A program made the position numbers and the translations under genes. From Flectobacillus longus (GTDB lineage: Bacteria > Bacteroidota > Bacteroidia > Cytophagales > Spirosomataceae): a stretch of 64,000 bases of DNA. Position 1 is the first letter of the stretch, and every line of letters starts with the position of its first letter. Of the stretch, positions 56,701-64,000 are shown in pieces. The notes under the pieces are model-generated. The model was not told where the DNA came from, did no database searches, and saw only the letters and a program-made list of their open reading frames with translations. Location of the stretch: assembly GCF_030056705.1 (NCBI RefSeq), contig NZ_JASHIC010000014.1, forward strand, positions 1 through 64,000, given 5' to 3'.

Positions 56701-56883
56701 AAAGGTTTCAGAAAACTACAATTGGTAATGACTGGTCGTAACTTGGCTACTATCACAAAATACACGGGCTTAGATCCAGAGATTTCTTCTGGTTCAAACG
56801 GCTCTGCTTGGGATAGAGGTACAGACCACAACACTATGCCTAACCTTCGTTCTTACCAAGTTGGTTTGAATATCGGTTTCTAG
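53707..56883 (+). CDS. SusC/RagA-type TonB-dependent outer-membrane transporter
   Basis: A 1058-residue protein. It has a signal peptide (to about residue 22), the carboxypeptidase-regulatory-like domain (KVTGKVTSAEDGSSLPGVTV), the TonB-box region (LSEVVVTGTG), the plug (LVGKIAGAQITSGNGMPGQP, LLDGIQLG and VEVVQGAAAATIYGAQGANG), and the barrel ending LRSYQVGLNIGF. It is only moderately similar to the SusC at 47727, with strong similarity limited to the N-terminus. Codon use is distinct: GGT, CGT, AAC and TTC dominate, which suggests very high expression. It forms a two-gene operon with the following SusD. Confidence 0.93.
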   Translation: MRKSLLMTFLLTMLSSVLIMAQDRKVTGKVTSAEDGSSLPGVTVQLKGTAKGTQTDANGVYSIAVPSSGTLSFSFVGMSSQDVAIGNRSVIDVKLAVDAKQLSEVVVTGTGAAVDKRKLAIDVQSVSAKNLPSVPSASIDQALVGKIAGAQITSGNGMPGQPVNILLRGINTINRGTTPMILLDGIQLGTTDINSIDLNTIDRVEVVQGAAAATIYGAQGANGVIQLFTKKGKNGQLTIDVSSSVIRSEYLNVGGLKKANMHGFVTNANNEVIGGSGKPLTLDPTYGSYSENVIWNSTDPTVQINKPYDKNLQYYDHFSMFFQPSTNHQHSVSIAGGTAKSDFSMSLSHAQQETNFKNLGGLGRTNFTANMGVELAKGLKLRSITQLIYTKNTINDATGRSIIYSVFNSRPFANYDFKDADGNYPVYFGDAVGVNGANPNFVNQYTSSLINKVDVVQNFSLNYQFPKFVELDAKYGINYQHQENVYTYLNQNNNKNAVDQQYFYSNYGTDGSGELDNYTYNTTFQNFLASAYFKTDFQKDFGLSLPIRTSTQVSFDWRDRYYKEYITYGLGLPTYTPFNASQTPTNRIASDYKIPFVTYGYLINQRVDYGEVAGISGGFRTDYSSAFGAASTPFTFPRGDGYVRLSAFDFWKDSKVASTIEEFKLRAAYGEAGIQPNQFDRYVTLNTKTIGSSNSFYFPLSQSNPGLNVEVSKELEIGTDIGLSLAKGTPWMNDLSINASYWKRSTDNAIYNIDAAPSTGVGTLKDNAFSLASRGFQFSLNASIFKNSDFSWNFTTNFGKQTSEITAVRGGAEVVITSAAGSTGYVLKAGEKIGQLYGFFGIHSLDEKLPDGTFAIAEANRGNFEVASNGWVVNKTTKAPYFSTKQFAFGDPNPKFNMSFINDFSWKGIVNFNFQVDWVYGSHLYNQTKEWMYRDGIHADYQVPITINGQTGAWSAFYRGVYAEVSRNGTKNYFYEDASFARLRNLSVAVDLVKAFGIKGFRKLQLVMTGRNLATITKYTGLDPEISSGSNGSAWDRGTDHNTMPNLRSYQVGLNIGF

Positions 56884-56965
56884 TCAGCCAAATTTTCTCC
56901 AATAGAAGACGCTATTTTTAGTCTTCATTTTCAGAAATAAGTATTCAGTTTAAACGACACAAGGA

Positions 56966-58600
56966 ATGAAAAAGATAAAAATTACTGCACTCTCGGTGCT
57001 ACTCATGAGTAGCATGATGATGTCGTGCAAAGACCAACTCGATATTCAAAACCCTAACCAACCAACACCTGCCAGTGCTGCAACAGAATCTGGTGTGATT
57101 GGTTTGGCTCAAGGTGCAATCTATATTAATGGTTTCACTTCATCTGGTGACAAATACTATGATGGCGTTGTAGGTGCTTTCTACAATGGCGTTGTAGGTT
57201 TTCACGAAATGATGGGTGATGTAGTAGCTGCTGAAGCTGCGAACACTTACATGAACAACTTGTCTGCTCCCAACTCAGTTACGTTGGATGATGGTACTGT
57301 TGTGGCAAACCCTAACTCTCCAAGCCAGCAAATTACGTTGCTTCGCAATATCAACGTAAATGCTCAACAAGGTGGTAACCCAGGTTTCCATGAATGGGCT
57401 TTGATGTACGGTTTGAATAATGCTGCCAACTCTATCTTGGAAGTAGTTGAAAAAACAACATTCTCTGGTGATGCAGCAACGAAAAAGAATACTGTAAAAG
57501 CTTGGGCTTACCTTTGGAAAGGATTCGCTTATGCTCGTATTGGTTCAATTTACTATGCTGGTTTGATTAATAATGCGTCAAGCTCGACAAATGGAAATTA
57601 CGTAGCGAAGGAAAAAATCATTGAAGAGTCTAATGCTAACTACGATAAAGCTGCTGCTTTGTTAGGTGCAATCACTAATACAGCGGATTATTCATCAGTA
57701 TTGGGTGCTTTGATTCCAAGTTATTTCCAAACAGGTAAAGGAGTTGTTCCTACAACAGCACAATTTATTAAGAACTTGAATACCTTGAAAGCTCGCAATA
57801 TCATCGTAAATACTCCTGTGGCTTCGATGACTGCTGCTCAATGGAATCAAATTCTAACATTGACTAACGCTGGTGTTGGTTCTTCTGACCCTGTATTTGC
57901 TGGTAATACCAACACTGCTGGTGATATTTTCTCACCTTTGAGCTATTCTGTAGCGGCTCGTTGTGTAGGTGCTAACGCATCAGGTGGTACATTCAAAATC
58001 TCTGAACGTTTGATTCAAGATTTTAATACTGGCGATAAGCGTTTGGCTAATAACTTCAACCAATTTGCTGTTTGGGTTGGTAACTCTGACCGTGGTAATG
58101 CTTTCAACACTCGTTGGGGTATCAAAGATGGCGGTAATGGTTTGGCTGGCGTTATGGTTTATACAAACCGTACTGCTGGTATGGCCGAGTTATATATGTT
58201 GGGTAGCTACGAAGAAAATGAATTGATGAAAGCTGAAGCTAAATTGTACACTGGCGATATTGCTGGTGCAGCTACTAGTATCAACAACATTCGTACTTAT
58301 CAAGGTGCTGGCTTGGCAGCTCTTGCTTCGACAGACTTGGCTACGGTAAAAGAAGAACTTCGTAAAGAAAGACGTGTGGCTTTGGCATTCCGTGGTTTAG
58401 CATTCTACGATGCACGTCGTTGGGGTGTATTGGATAGCGGTCGCAAAAATGCAGTGGTTATTTCTAAAGATGGTAAAACTATCAATACTAAAGCATCTAT
58501 TACTTACGGATACTTAGATTACTGGGATGTACCAGACAATGAGTTGGCATACAACCCTGCTGCGGCTGGTAGTGCTCCAATCAAGAACCCTAAACAATAA
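56966..58600 (+). CDS. SusD/RagB-type nutrient-binding lipoprotein
   Basis: A 544-residue lipoprotein (lipobox in LMSSMMMSCKDQLDIQNPNQ, Cys21). Classical RagB/SusD layout: NPNQPTPASAATESG at the N-terminus, helical TPR-like centre, and the C-terminal block ELRKERRVALAFRGLAFYDARRWG, which is the family signature (ERRxELAFEGxRxxDLxRWG). Shares the optimised codon use of the upstream SusC gene and lies 82 bases after it. Probably an abundant surface nutrient receptor. Confidence 0.93.
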   Translation: MKKIKITALSVLLMSSMMMSCKDQLDIQNPNQPTPASAATESGVIGLAQGAIYINGFTSSGDKYYDGVVGAFYNGVVGFHEMMGDVVAAEAANTYMNNLSAPNSVTLDDGTVVANPNSPSQQITLLRNINVNAQQGGNPGFHEWALMYGLNNAANSILEVVEKTTFSGDAATKKNTVKAWAYLWKGFAYARIGSIYYAGLINNASSSTNGNYVAKEKIIEESNANYDKAAALLGAITNTADYSSVLGALIPSYFQTGKGVVPTTAQFIKNLNTLKARNIIVNTPVASMTAAQWNQILTLTNAGVGSSDPVFAGNTNTAGDIFSPLSYSVAARCVGANASGGTFKISERLIQDFNTGDKRLANNFNQFAVWVGNSDRGNAFNTRWGIKDGGNGLAGVMVYTNRTAGMAELYMLGSYEENELMKAEAKLYTGDIAGAATSINNIRTYQGAGLAALASTDLATVKEELRKERRVALAFRGLAFYDARRWGVLDSGRKNAVVISKDGKTINTKASITYGYLDYWDVPDNELAYNPAAAGSAPIKNPKQ

Positions 58601-58667
58601 GATTGAGTGCTGAGTTTAGAAGTTTGAAACTCGTACAAATCAACTTAATCATTCATTGCTTTTATTC

Positions 58668-58705
58668 AAACGCCTCTTCGCTACGGTGAAGGGGCGTTTT
58701 TGTTT
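58668..58705 (+). terminator. Rho-independent terminator of the second SusC/D operon
   Basis: Arms aaacgcctcttc (58668-58679) and gaaggggcgttt (58688-58699) pair with one G-U, with an 8-base loop, then a T-run. It lies 68 bases after the SusD stop. Confidence 0.88.
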
Positions 58706-58824
58706 ATTCTACGATGTGATAATCTAAGTTAATTTTTCGCTTTTTGTCATATTGCCATTCGCTTTTGGTCACAAGCAAAACAGATTATCTGTGCCAATTT
58801 TGTACTATCAAAACAAACAAAACT

Positions 58825-59775
58825 ATGAACTCAGATATTCTTATTTTAGGTGGAACAGGAAGCATCGGATATGCTTTTACTATGGAACTTGTAGCGCAAA
58901 AAATCCCTGTAATGTTATTGGTTAGGGATACTCAGAAGGCTCAACAAATTTTTGATCAAACACCATTGATTGAATTTGTAGAAGGAGATGTACAAAATGG
59001 TGTTTTATTGAAAAAAATAGCCCAAGATAAAAAGGTTATATTCCACGGAATTAACTACTCCTATGAAGCATGGAAGGGCAATATGCAACAGGCTACACAA
59101 AACGTTATCGAAGCCGCCAGCTTAAATAAAGCTCAAATTATTTTCCCTGGTAATATCTACAATTATGGATTGATGCAGACTCCTATTACAGAAGAAAGTC
59201 CCGAAAATCCTTGTGCTGTAAAAGGTCAAATTCGTGTAGAATTAGAAGCCATGATGCGTACTGCTGCACAAAATAATCTATGCAGATTACTCATTGTACG
59301 TCTTCCAGACTTTTGGGGACCCAATGTGATGAACGAAGGCGTTCGTCCCATTTTTGCCAATGCGCTCAAAGGTAAACCTATGCGTTGGTTGTGCAATATG
59401 GATATTCCTCACCAGACAGTTTATACCCCAGATGCTGCCAAAATCATGGTTGAATTAATGAAGATTAAGCAGGTCGAGGAGGTGTCAGTGTATAATTACG
59501 GAGGGCAAGTACACGCATCTATGCGAACACTCTTTGCCAAAATAGCCGAACAAGCTGGACAGCCAGCCAAATATCAATTAATGTCAAAATGGATGATAAA
59601 TTTGTTGGCTATTTTTATTCCTGTTCTAAAAGAGATTAAGGAAATGACCTATCTCTATGAAAATACAGTGGTATTGAATGATGATAAGTTGAGAAAGCTT
59701 TTTCCTGAATTTAAAGAAACTCGGTTGGAGGAGGCAATAAAAACGGCTTTGTCATGGAAAGGATACCAATCATAG
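58825..59775 (+). CDS. NAD-dependent epimerase/dehydratase-like protein
   Basis: A 316-residue atypical/extended SDR. I chose the ATG at 58825 (MNSDILILGGTGSIGYAF) because the Rossmann motif GGTGSIG starts there; the frame extends upstream to 58744 with no domain. Later the segment GNIYNYGLMQTPITEESP is at the catalytic region where YxxxK would be expected; a clear YxxxK is not visible, so it may be catalytically different or an NmrA-like protein. A C-terminal amphipathic part (WMINLLAIFIPVLKEIKEM) is present. Substrate unknown. Divergent repeat copy 4 begins right after its stop. Confidence 0.75.
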   Translation: MNSDILILGGTGSIGYAFTMELVAQKIPVMLLVRDTQKAQQIFDQTPLIEFVEGDVQNGVLLKKIAQDKKVIFHGINYSYEAWKGNMQQATQNVIEAASLNKAQIIFPGNIYNYGLMQTPITEESPENPCAVKGQIRVELEAMMRTAAQNNLCRLLIVRLPDFWGPNVMNEGVRPIFANALKGKPMRWLCNMDIPHQTVYTPDAAKIMVELMKIKQVEEVSVYNYGGQVHASMRTLFAKIAEQAGQPAKYQLMSKWMINLLAIFIPVLKEIKEMTYLYENTVVLNDDKLRKLFPEFKETRLEEAIKTALSWKGYQS

Positions 59776-59945
59776 GTATTCATGCAAAATGAAATTATGG
59801 AGCTTTCGGCTGTTAGATATGGGCACTCGGTAAAATATTTCTATAGTTTCTTAGGAGACATATTCAAACTTTTAGCCTAATACCTTTAACTTATAGCCTA
59901 AAGCACAATAAGACAATATATTACAATTTTCTTAAGTATTAATAA
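59776..59945 (+). repeat. MITE-like interspersed repeat, copy 4 (diverged)
   Basis: Begins gtattcatgcaaaatgaaat directly after the stop codon of the epimerase-like gene, keeps acttttagcctaa and agcctaaagc blocks, and ends cttaagtattaat. Much diverged from copies 1-3 but colinear with them. Confidence 0.6.
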
Positions 59946-60028
59946 GGAATCCTTCGTATATCTCTACAGACGAATTTCTTCTTAAAATTAATCACCCCAT
60001 CTTAATTTACTAAATTAGGGATTATATA

Positions 60029-61024
60029 TTACGCCCTAAACGCACTTGGCGTTTGCCCAGTCCATTTTTTAAAGGAACGATAAAATACACTTGGTTCAGA
60101 ATAGCCTAATAAATACGCAATATCAGTCGTACTGGAATAAGGCTGTTTCAAATGTTTGATGGCTAATTCTTTTCGAGCCTCATCCAATAATTGCTGAAAG
60201 CTTTTACCTTCTTCCTTCAACTTTTTCTGAATGTTTCTTATGCCAACGCCCAAAGTCATCGCTATATGATTGAGGGAAGGTTCTTGTCCGACCAGACATT
60301 TGACTATTTCTGTTTTTACTACATCGCTAAACAAAACTTTGGGTTGTAAAGGAGCAAGTAAATCTTGGGCATGTTGTTCAAAAACGGGGAACAGGCTTGC
60401 ATTGGCATTGAGGATAGGTTTTTCAAGCTGAGAACTTTCAAATACCATCCAATTTTTACCACTTTCAAAAAAAACAGGACATTGGAAAATTCTCTGATAT
60501 ATTGCTAAATCACTTGTGGGGCTATGTTCAAAGTGGACTTCCGAAAGTTTAAATTCTGAAAGTGTGAGCGCTCTGAAAGCGCTAGCATAGACTGACATTT
60601 CGGATTCGAGGGCAAACTCAGGATAAATCATATCCTCAGCATTAACTCGTAAGTCAATAACTGATAGTTTTTCTTTTTGAATAAAGGTTGTTTCGACAGC
60701 ATTACAAACAATGTCTTGATACTGACAAAGTTTTTCGATAGACTTACCCAAATTGGGTGCGTGCATCATCACATACGCCAAAATACCTACAGAGATAGGG
60801 CTGATAATTTCGCCCATTTGTAAAGGAAGTGAGCGGTCTCCAAGCTTTTCGACAATAGCTTTCCAAATAGTTTGTACTTTAGCAATTTCGATTCTTTCAT
60901 CAGGGTTTTGTAAACTTTGTGGCGAAATCCGAAGGCTTTTCAAAATATTAGAAGTGTCTAGTCCTTTAGTATTGGCAGCCCAAAGAATCATATTTACAGA
61001 ACCTATCGCTAGAGTCTTTTTCAT
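60029..61024 (-). CDS. AraC-family transcriptional regulator with arabinose-binding-like domain
   Basis: A 331-residue protein. The N-terminal region (about residues 15-200) matches the Arabinose_bd/OruR type: GLDTSNILKSLRISPQSL and ISPISVGILAYVMMHAPNLG. The C-terminal AraC domain (about residues 230-331) is complete: two helix-turn-helix segments in LNHIAMTLGVGIRNIQKKLK and TTDIAYLLGYSEPSVFYRSF, ending FKKWTGQTPSAFRA. This group often regulates fatty-acid, arginine or oxidative genes. The contrast with the truncated regulator at 3951 is clear. Its target is unknown; the convergent epimerase-like gene is not divergent from it, so it does not obviously control it. Confidence 0.9.
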   Translation of the reverse strand: MKKTLAIGSVNMILWAANTKGLDTSNILKSLRISPQSLQNPDERIEIAKVQTIWKAIVEKLGDRSLPLQMGEIISPISVGILAYVMMHAPNLGKSIEKLCQYQDIVCNAVETTFIQKEKLSVIDLRVNAEDMIYPEFALESEMSVYASAFRALTLSEFKLSEVHFEHSPTSDLAIYQRIFQCPVFFESGKNWMVFESSQLEKPILNANASLFPVFEQHAQDLLAPLQPKVLFSDVVKTEIVKCLVGQEPSLNHIAMTLGVGIRNIQKKLKEEGKSFQQLLDEARKELAIKHLKQPYSSTTDIAYLLGYSEPSVFYRSFKKWTGQTPSAFRA

Positions 61025-61645
61025 GGAATAATGCAGGTTGGGTTAATAAGGAAATTAGTAATCAAGGTACAAAGAACTAAAGTTACAAAGAGTCATTTGA
61101 TAATTGTAGATTTGGTACATCATTATCAGATTCTTAGATACAGTTGTTGCATGGACATAAAATACAAATAGCTTCTTTCAAACAACCTCAGCTCTATATT
61201 AAACTAAAATCTGATTTTCTAAAGCCAAATGCTTAATGCAAATCTGCAAAACAATCTTTCCTACAAAAAGTCCTAATTCCCCAATTTTCTTCTGCAAATA
61301 GTGCTATACACCAATATTTTCTTTTACTGATGTCGATAAAAGCCCGCATTTTGTCGAATAACGTATTGGATAATAGCCCATATTTTGTATTTTTATTGTT
61401 AAGCATCACACAATACAACACGACCTACATGTTCTCTTTTAGGTCGAAAGTTGAAAATTAATAAATCCACATACCAATAATTATTAATATGAAATAATGT
61501 TGCTCTGTGTTTTGTGCTTATAACCGTAAAAGTAATTATCAGTATTCTGGTGCATACTTACAACAGATATACTTTTAATCGATAACGTCTTTTACAGAAT
61601 CTATCTTATTTCAAAATTATTTAACTTCAATCAGCAAACCCCAAT
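61025..61645. other. 621-bp divergent gap between AraC regulator and tldD
   Basis: AT-rich. A short near-repeat (agcccgcattttgt and agcccatattttgt, near 61343 and 61374) is the only structure seen. A 62-codon minus frame at 61233-61421 shows no family signal and no clear ribosome site. Regulatory DNA for both genes is expected. Confidence 0.45.
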
Positions 61646-63292
61646 ATGAGAAGAAGGGATTTTATCCAGTTATCTGGTATGGGCTTAGGTGCGCTTATGG
61701 GTGCATCAGCTATACCTGTCTTGGGAAATGTTGTTCCAGCCGAGCACTTAATAGGTTCGGGTGTCGACGTAGCAACAAAGAAACGTTTAGCAGACGTAGC
61801 TCTAAACGCTGCTAAATCCAAAGGCGCCACATACACCGATGTTCGTATCGGTCGTTACCTCCAACAGTATTTATTTACCCGTGAAAACAAAGTTCAAAAC
61901 GTAGTCAATGCCGAATCTTATGGTGTAGGTATTCGTGTGATTGCCAACGGAACTTGGGGCTTTTCTGCTACTAGCGATGTTACGCCTGAAGGTATTGCCA
62001 AATGCGCTGAAACGGCTGTTTCTATTGCAAAAGCAAACTCAAAAATCCAGAAAGAACCGGTAGTTCTTGCGCCACAAAAAGGAGTAGGAGAGGTATCTTG
62101 GAAAACGCCACTCAAAAAGAACTCATTCGAAGTTCCTGTTCAAGAAAAAATCGATTTGTTGATGAATGTAAACGGTGAAGCTATGAAAAATGGCGCTGCC
62201 TTCGTTACCTCCAATTTGTTTTTCATCAACGAACAAAAATATTTTGCCTCAACTGACGGATCATATATCGATCAAGATGTTCACCGTATTTGGCCAACAT
62301 TTACCGTGACTGCGATAGATAAGCAAGCAGGTAAATTCAAAACTCGTGACGCTATTTCTTCGCCAATGGGGATGGGTTACGAGTATTTAGATGGCTTAGC
62401 TTCTGAAAAAATTGCAGGGCCAAATGGTTTGGTTGGTTATCGCAATTCTTACGACATGGTCGAAGATGCGATTTTTGCCGCGAAACAAGCGAAAGAAAAA
62501 TTGACTGCCAAGTCGGTAATGGCTGGAAAATATGACCTTGTTCTTGACCCTAATCACTTAGGTTTGACAATTCACGAATCAGTAGGTCACCCATTAGAAC
62601 TTGACCGTGTATTAGGATACGAAGCCAACTACGCAGGTACAAGTTTTGCTACTTTGGATAAATGGAAAACCAAATCATTTAACTATGGTAGCAAATTAGT
62701 GAATATCGTTGCTGATAAAACTCAACCATACACTTTGGGTACAGTTGGTTACGATGATGAAGGTGTACCTTGTAAAGAATGGGATTTGATTAAAGATGGC
62801 GTTTTGGTAAACTACCAAGCGATTCGTGACCAAGTAAATATCTTGGGTGAAAAAGAATCTCACGGTTGTTGCTATGCCGACAACTGGGATTCAGTACAAT
62901 TCCAGCGTATGCCAAACGTTTCTTTGCGTCCGGGTAAAGAGAAGTTGAACGTACAAGACATGATTAAAGGTGTTGAAAAAGGTATCTATATCATTGGTCG
63001 TGGTTCGTACTCAATTGATCAACAGCGTTATAACTTCCAATTTGGTGGACAGTTATTCTACGAAATCAAAAATGGTCAAATTGCAGGAATGGTCGATGAT
63101 GTAGCGTATCAGTCAAATACACAAGAATTCTGGAACTCATGTGCTCAGATTTGTGATAAAGATGATTATCGTACATTCGGTTCGTTCTTCGATGGAAAAG
63201 GTCAACCTTCACAAGTGAGCGCCGTGTCACATGGTAGTGCCACTACACGTTTCAACGGAGTGAATGTGATTAATACAGGAAGAAAAATCTAA
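61646..63292 (+). CDS. tldD: TldD-family metalloprotease with a twin-arginine signal
   Basis: A 548-residue TldD/PmbA-family protein. The zinc motif HESVGH is at residues 310-315 (LTIHESVGHPLELDR), the HExxxH of active TldD. The N-terminus MRRRDFIQLSGMGLGALMGA has the RRxF twin-arginine motif and a moderately hydrophobic stretch, so it is predicted to be exported by Tat; E. coli TldD has no such signal. TldD/TldE heterodimers cleave unfolded peptides, for example leader peptides of modified peptides or antitoxin CcdA. The catalytic partner is encoded 24 bases downstream. Confidence 0.88.
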   Translation: MRRRDFIQLSGMGLGALMGASAIPVLGNVVPAEHLIGSGVDVATKKRLADVALNAAKSKGATYTDVRIGRYLQQYLFTRENKVQNVVNAESYGVGIRVIANGTWGFSATSDVTPEGIAKCAETAVSIAKANSKIQKEPVVLAPQKGVGEVSWKTPLKKNSFEVPVQEKIDLLMNVNGEAMKNGAAFVTSNLFFINEQKYFASTDGSYIDQDVHRIWPTFTVTAIDKQAGKFKTRDAISSPMGMGYEYLDGLASEKIAGPNGLVGYRNSYDMVEDAIFAAKQAKEKLTAKSVMAGKYDLVLDPNHLGLTIHESVGHPLELDRVLGYEANYAGTSFATLDKWKTKSFNYGSKLVNIVADKTQPYTLGTVGYDDEGVPCKEWDLIKDGVLVNYQAIRDQVNILGEKESHGCCYADNWDSVQFQRMPNVSLRPGKEKLNVQDMIKGVEKGIYIIGRGSYSIDQQRYNFQFGGQLFYEIKNGQIAGMVDDVAYQSNTQEFWNSCAQICDKDDYRTFGSFFDGKGQPSQVSAVSHGSATTRFNGVNVINTGRKI

Positions 63293-63316
63293 AACTTACC
63301 TTAAACAGCATCAACA

Positions 63317-64000
63317 ATGACGATTTTAACGAAAGAAGAAGCTAAAAAAATCATAGATAAGGTTTTGTCTTTTTCAAAAGCTGACGAGATGAGTGTGGCA
63401 CTTTCAGGAGGTCGCACGGGTAATATCCGTTATGCTCGTAACTCGGTTTCGACGAGTGGAGAATCATACAACTTATCACTTTCTATTACCGCAGTATTTG
63501 GCAAGCGTTCGGGTACTTCAACGATTAACGAATTTGACGATAAGTCTTTGGAAAAAGCCGTAAGACGCGCCGAAGAAATTGCTCGCTTAGCCCCAGAAAA
63601 CCCTGAATTTGTTCCTGCATTAGGGCCACAACAATATGTGGATCCAGCTAGTTTCTCTCAAAAAACTGCTGATATTTCTCCAGATTATCGTGCTAGTGCA
63701 GCTTTTGATAGTATTGACCCTTGTAGCAAGAAAAACTTGACGGCTGCGGGTTATATGGAAGATCGTACTGGTTTTAATGCCATTGGCAATAGCAAAGGAC
63801 TTTTTGGATACAACAAAGCTACTTCGGTAGATTTTTCTATTACGGTACGTACTGCCGACGGTTTGGGTTCTGGCTATGCCATTCGTGATTTCAACGATGT
63901 ATCAAAATTGAGTACAAAACAAGCGACTGAAATAGCGATGCAAAAAGCAATGGCATCTACTTCGGCACGTGCTTTGGAACCGGGTAAATATACTGTAATC
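63317..64000 (+). CDS. TldE/PmbA-like partner (3' end outside window)
   Basis: ATG at 63317 opens a frame of exactly 228 codons to the window edge. The N-terminus (MTILTKEEAKKIIDKVLSFS, then SGGRTGNIRYARNSVSTSGE) is the TldD/PmbA family start domain, and no signal peptide is present. No HExxxH motif occurs in the visible part, as expected for the TldE subunit, though the motif position would lie beyond the edge. It is the likely heterodimer partner of the protein encoded upstream, with which it shares an operon (24-base gap). Confidence 0.8.
   Translation, partial: MTILTKEEAKKIIDKVLSFSKADEMSVALSGGRTGNIRYARNSVSTSGESYNLSLSITAVFGKRSGTSTINEFDDKSLEKAVRRAEEIARLAPENPEFVPALGPQQYVDPASFSQKTADISPDYRASAAFDSIDPCSKKNLTAAGYMEDRTGFNAIGNSKGLFGYNKATSVDFSITVRTADGLGSGYAIRDFNDVSKLSTKQATEIAMQKAMASTSARALEPGKYTVI

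Noticed and set aside
61233-61421. 62-codon minus-strand frame between the AraC regulator and tldD
   Set aside because: No recognisable domain and short; the sequence looks like chance open frame in AT-rich DNA.
1-64000. tRNA or rRNA genes
   Set aside because: I looked for cloverleaf-like and conserved rRNA segments and saw none; a covariance-model scan would be needed to exclude a tRNA fully.

Overview
The window looks like chromosomal DNA of a Bacteroidota member, most likely a Cytophagales-type environmental bacterium. The evidence is two SusC/SusD outer-membrane uptake pairs, DUF6089-type beta-barrels, lipoproteins with a Bacteroidota-style Cys lipobox, LytS/LytTR signalling, a YwqE/CpsB-type phosphatase, promoters of the TTG-N17-23-TAnnTTTG form, and AT-rich intergenic DNA. 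No rRNA, tRNA or CRISPR array was seen. I did no database search; names come from motifs and family recall.

Layout. 1-9385: surface and secreted proteins. These are the end of a DUF11-repeat surface protein, a thioredoxin-like protein, two paralogous DUF6089 barrels, a large lipoprotein, and an AraC-like regulator that ends in a repeat element. 9386-38236: a Wzx/Wzy-dependent exopolysaccharide or capsule locus. It runs Wzi-like protein, OPX exporter, Wzc-like kinase with a (Tyr-Gly)10 tail, a sugar-acid/CMP-activation cassette, a glycosidase-like protein, flippase, a DUF115/GT42-like protein, acetyltransferase, polymerase, three more glycosyltransferases, GDP-fucose synthesis (fcl, gmd), rmlD, two unknown envelope proteins, the initiating phosphoglycosyltransferase and manC. 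After manC comes a ten-copy REP-like palindromic array that contains its own RAYT-type HUH transposase, then a stand-alone LytTR regulator and the CpsB/YwqE-type phosphatase. 39541-45018: signalling genes, comprising a receiver-PAS-PAS-GAF-PAS histidine kinase, two paralogous single-domain receivers and a LytS-type kinase. 45502-47343: a metallo-beta-lactamase-fold hydrolase and a patatin. 47727-58600: two SusC/SusD systems. 58825-64000: an NAD-dependent epimerase, an AraC regulator, and a TldD/TldE-like protease pair cut off by the window edge.

How it fits together. ManC, GMD and Fcl would make GDP-mannose and GDP-fucose. The cytidylyltransferase cassette would make a CMP-activated acid that I cannot identify. 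The WcaJ-like enzyme starts the repeat unit on undecaprenyl phosphate, the glycosyltransferases extend it, Wzx flips it and Wzy polymerises it. The Wzc/OPX/Wzi-like proteins export and anchor it, and the phosphatase is predicted to reset Wzc phosphorylation.

Most notable points: (1) the REP array with an embedded RAYT, a compensatory change in one hairpin, and a 55-bp duplication of the RAYT upstream flank joined next to a GTAG; (2) an orphan cytidylyltransferase cassette with no NeuB-like synthase but with a GT42-like protein nearby; (3) a MITE-like repeat family sitting at gene 3' ends, one copy of which appears to have truncated an AraC regulator; (4) an orphan terminator that implies a small unannotated transcript near 39.1-39.4 kb.
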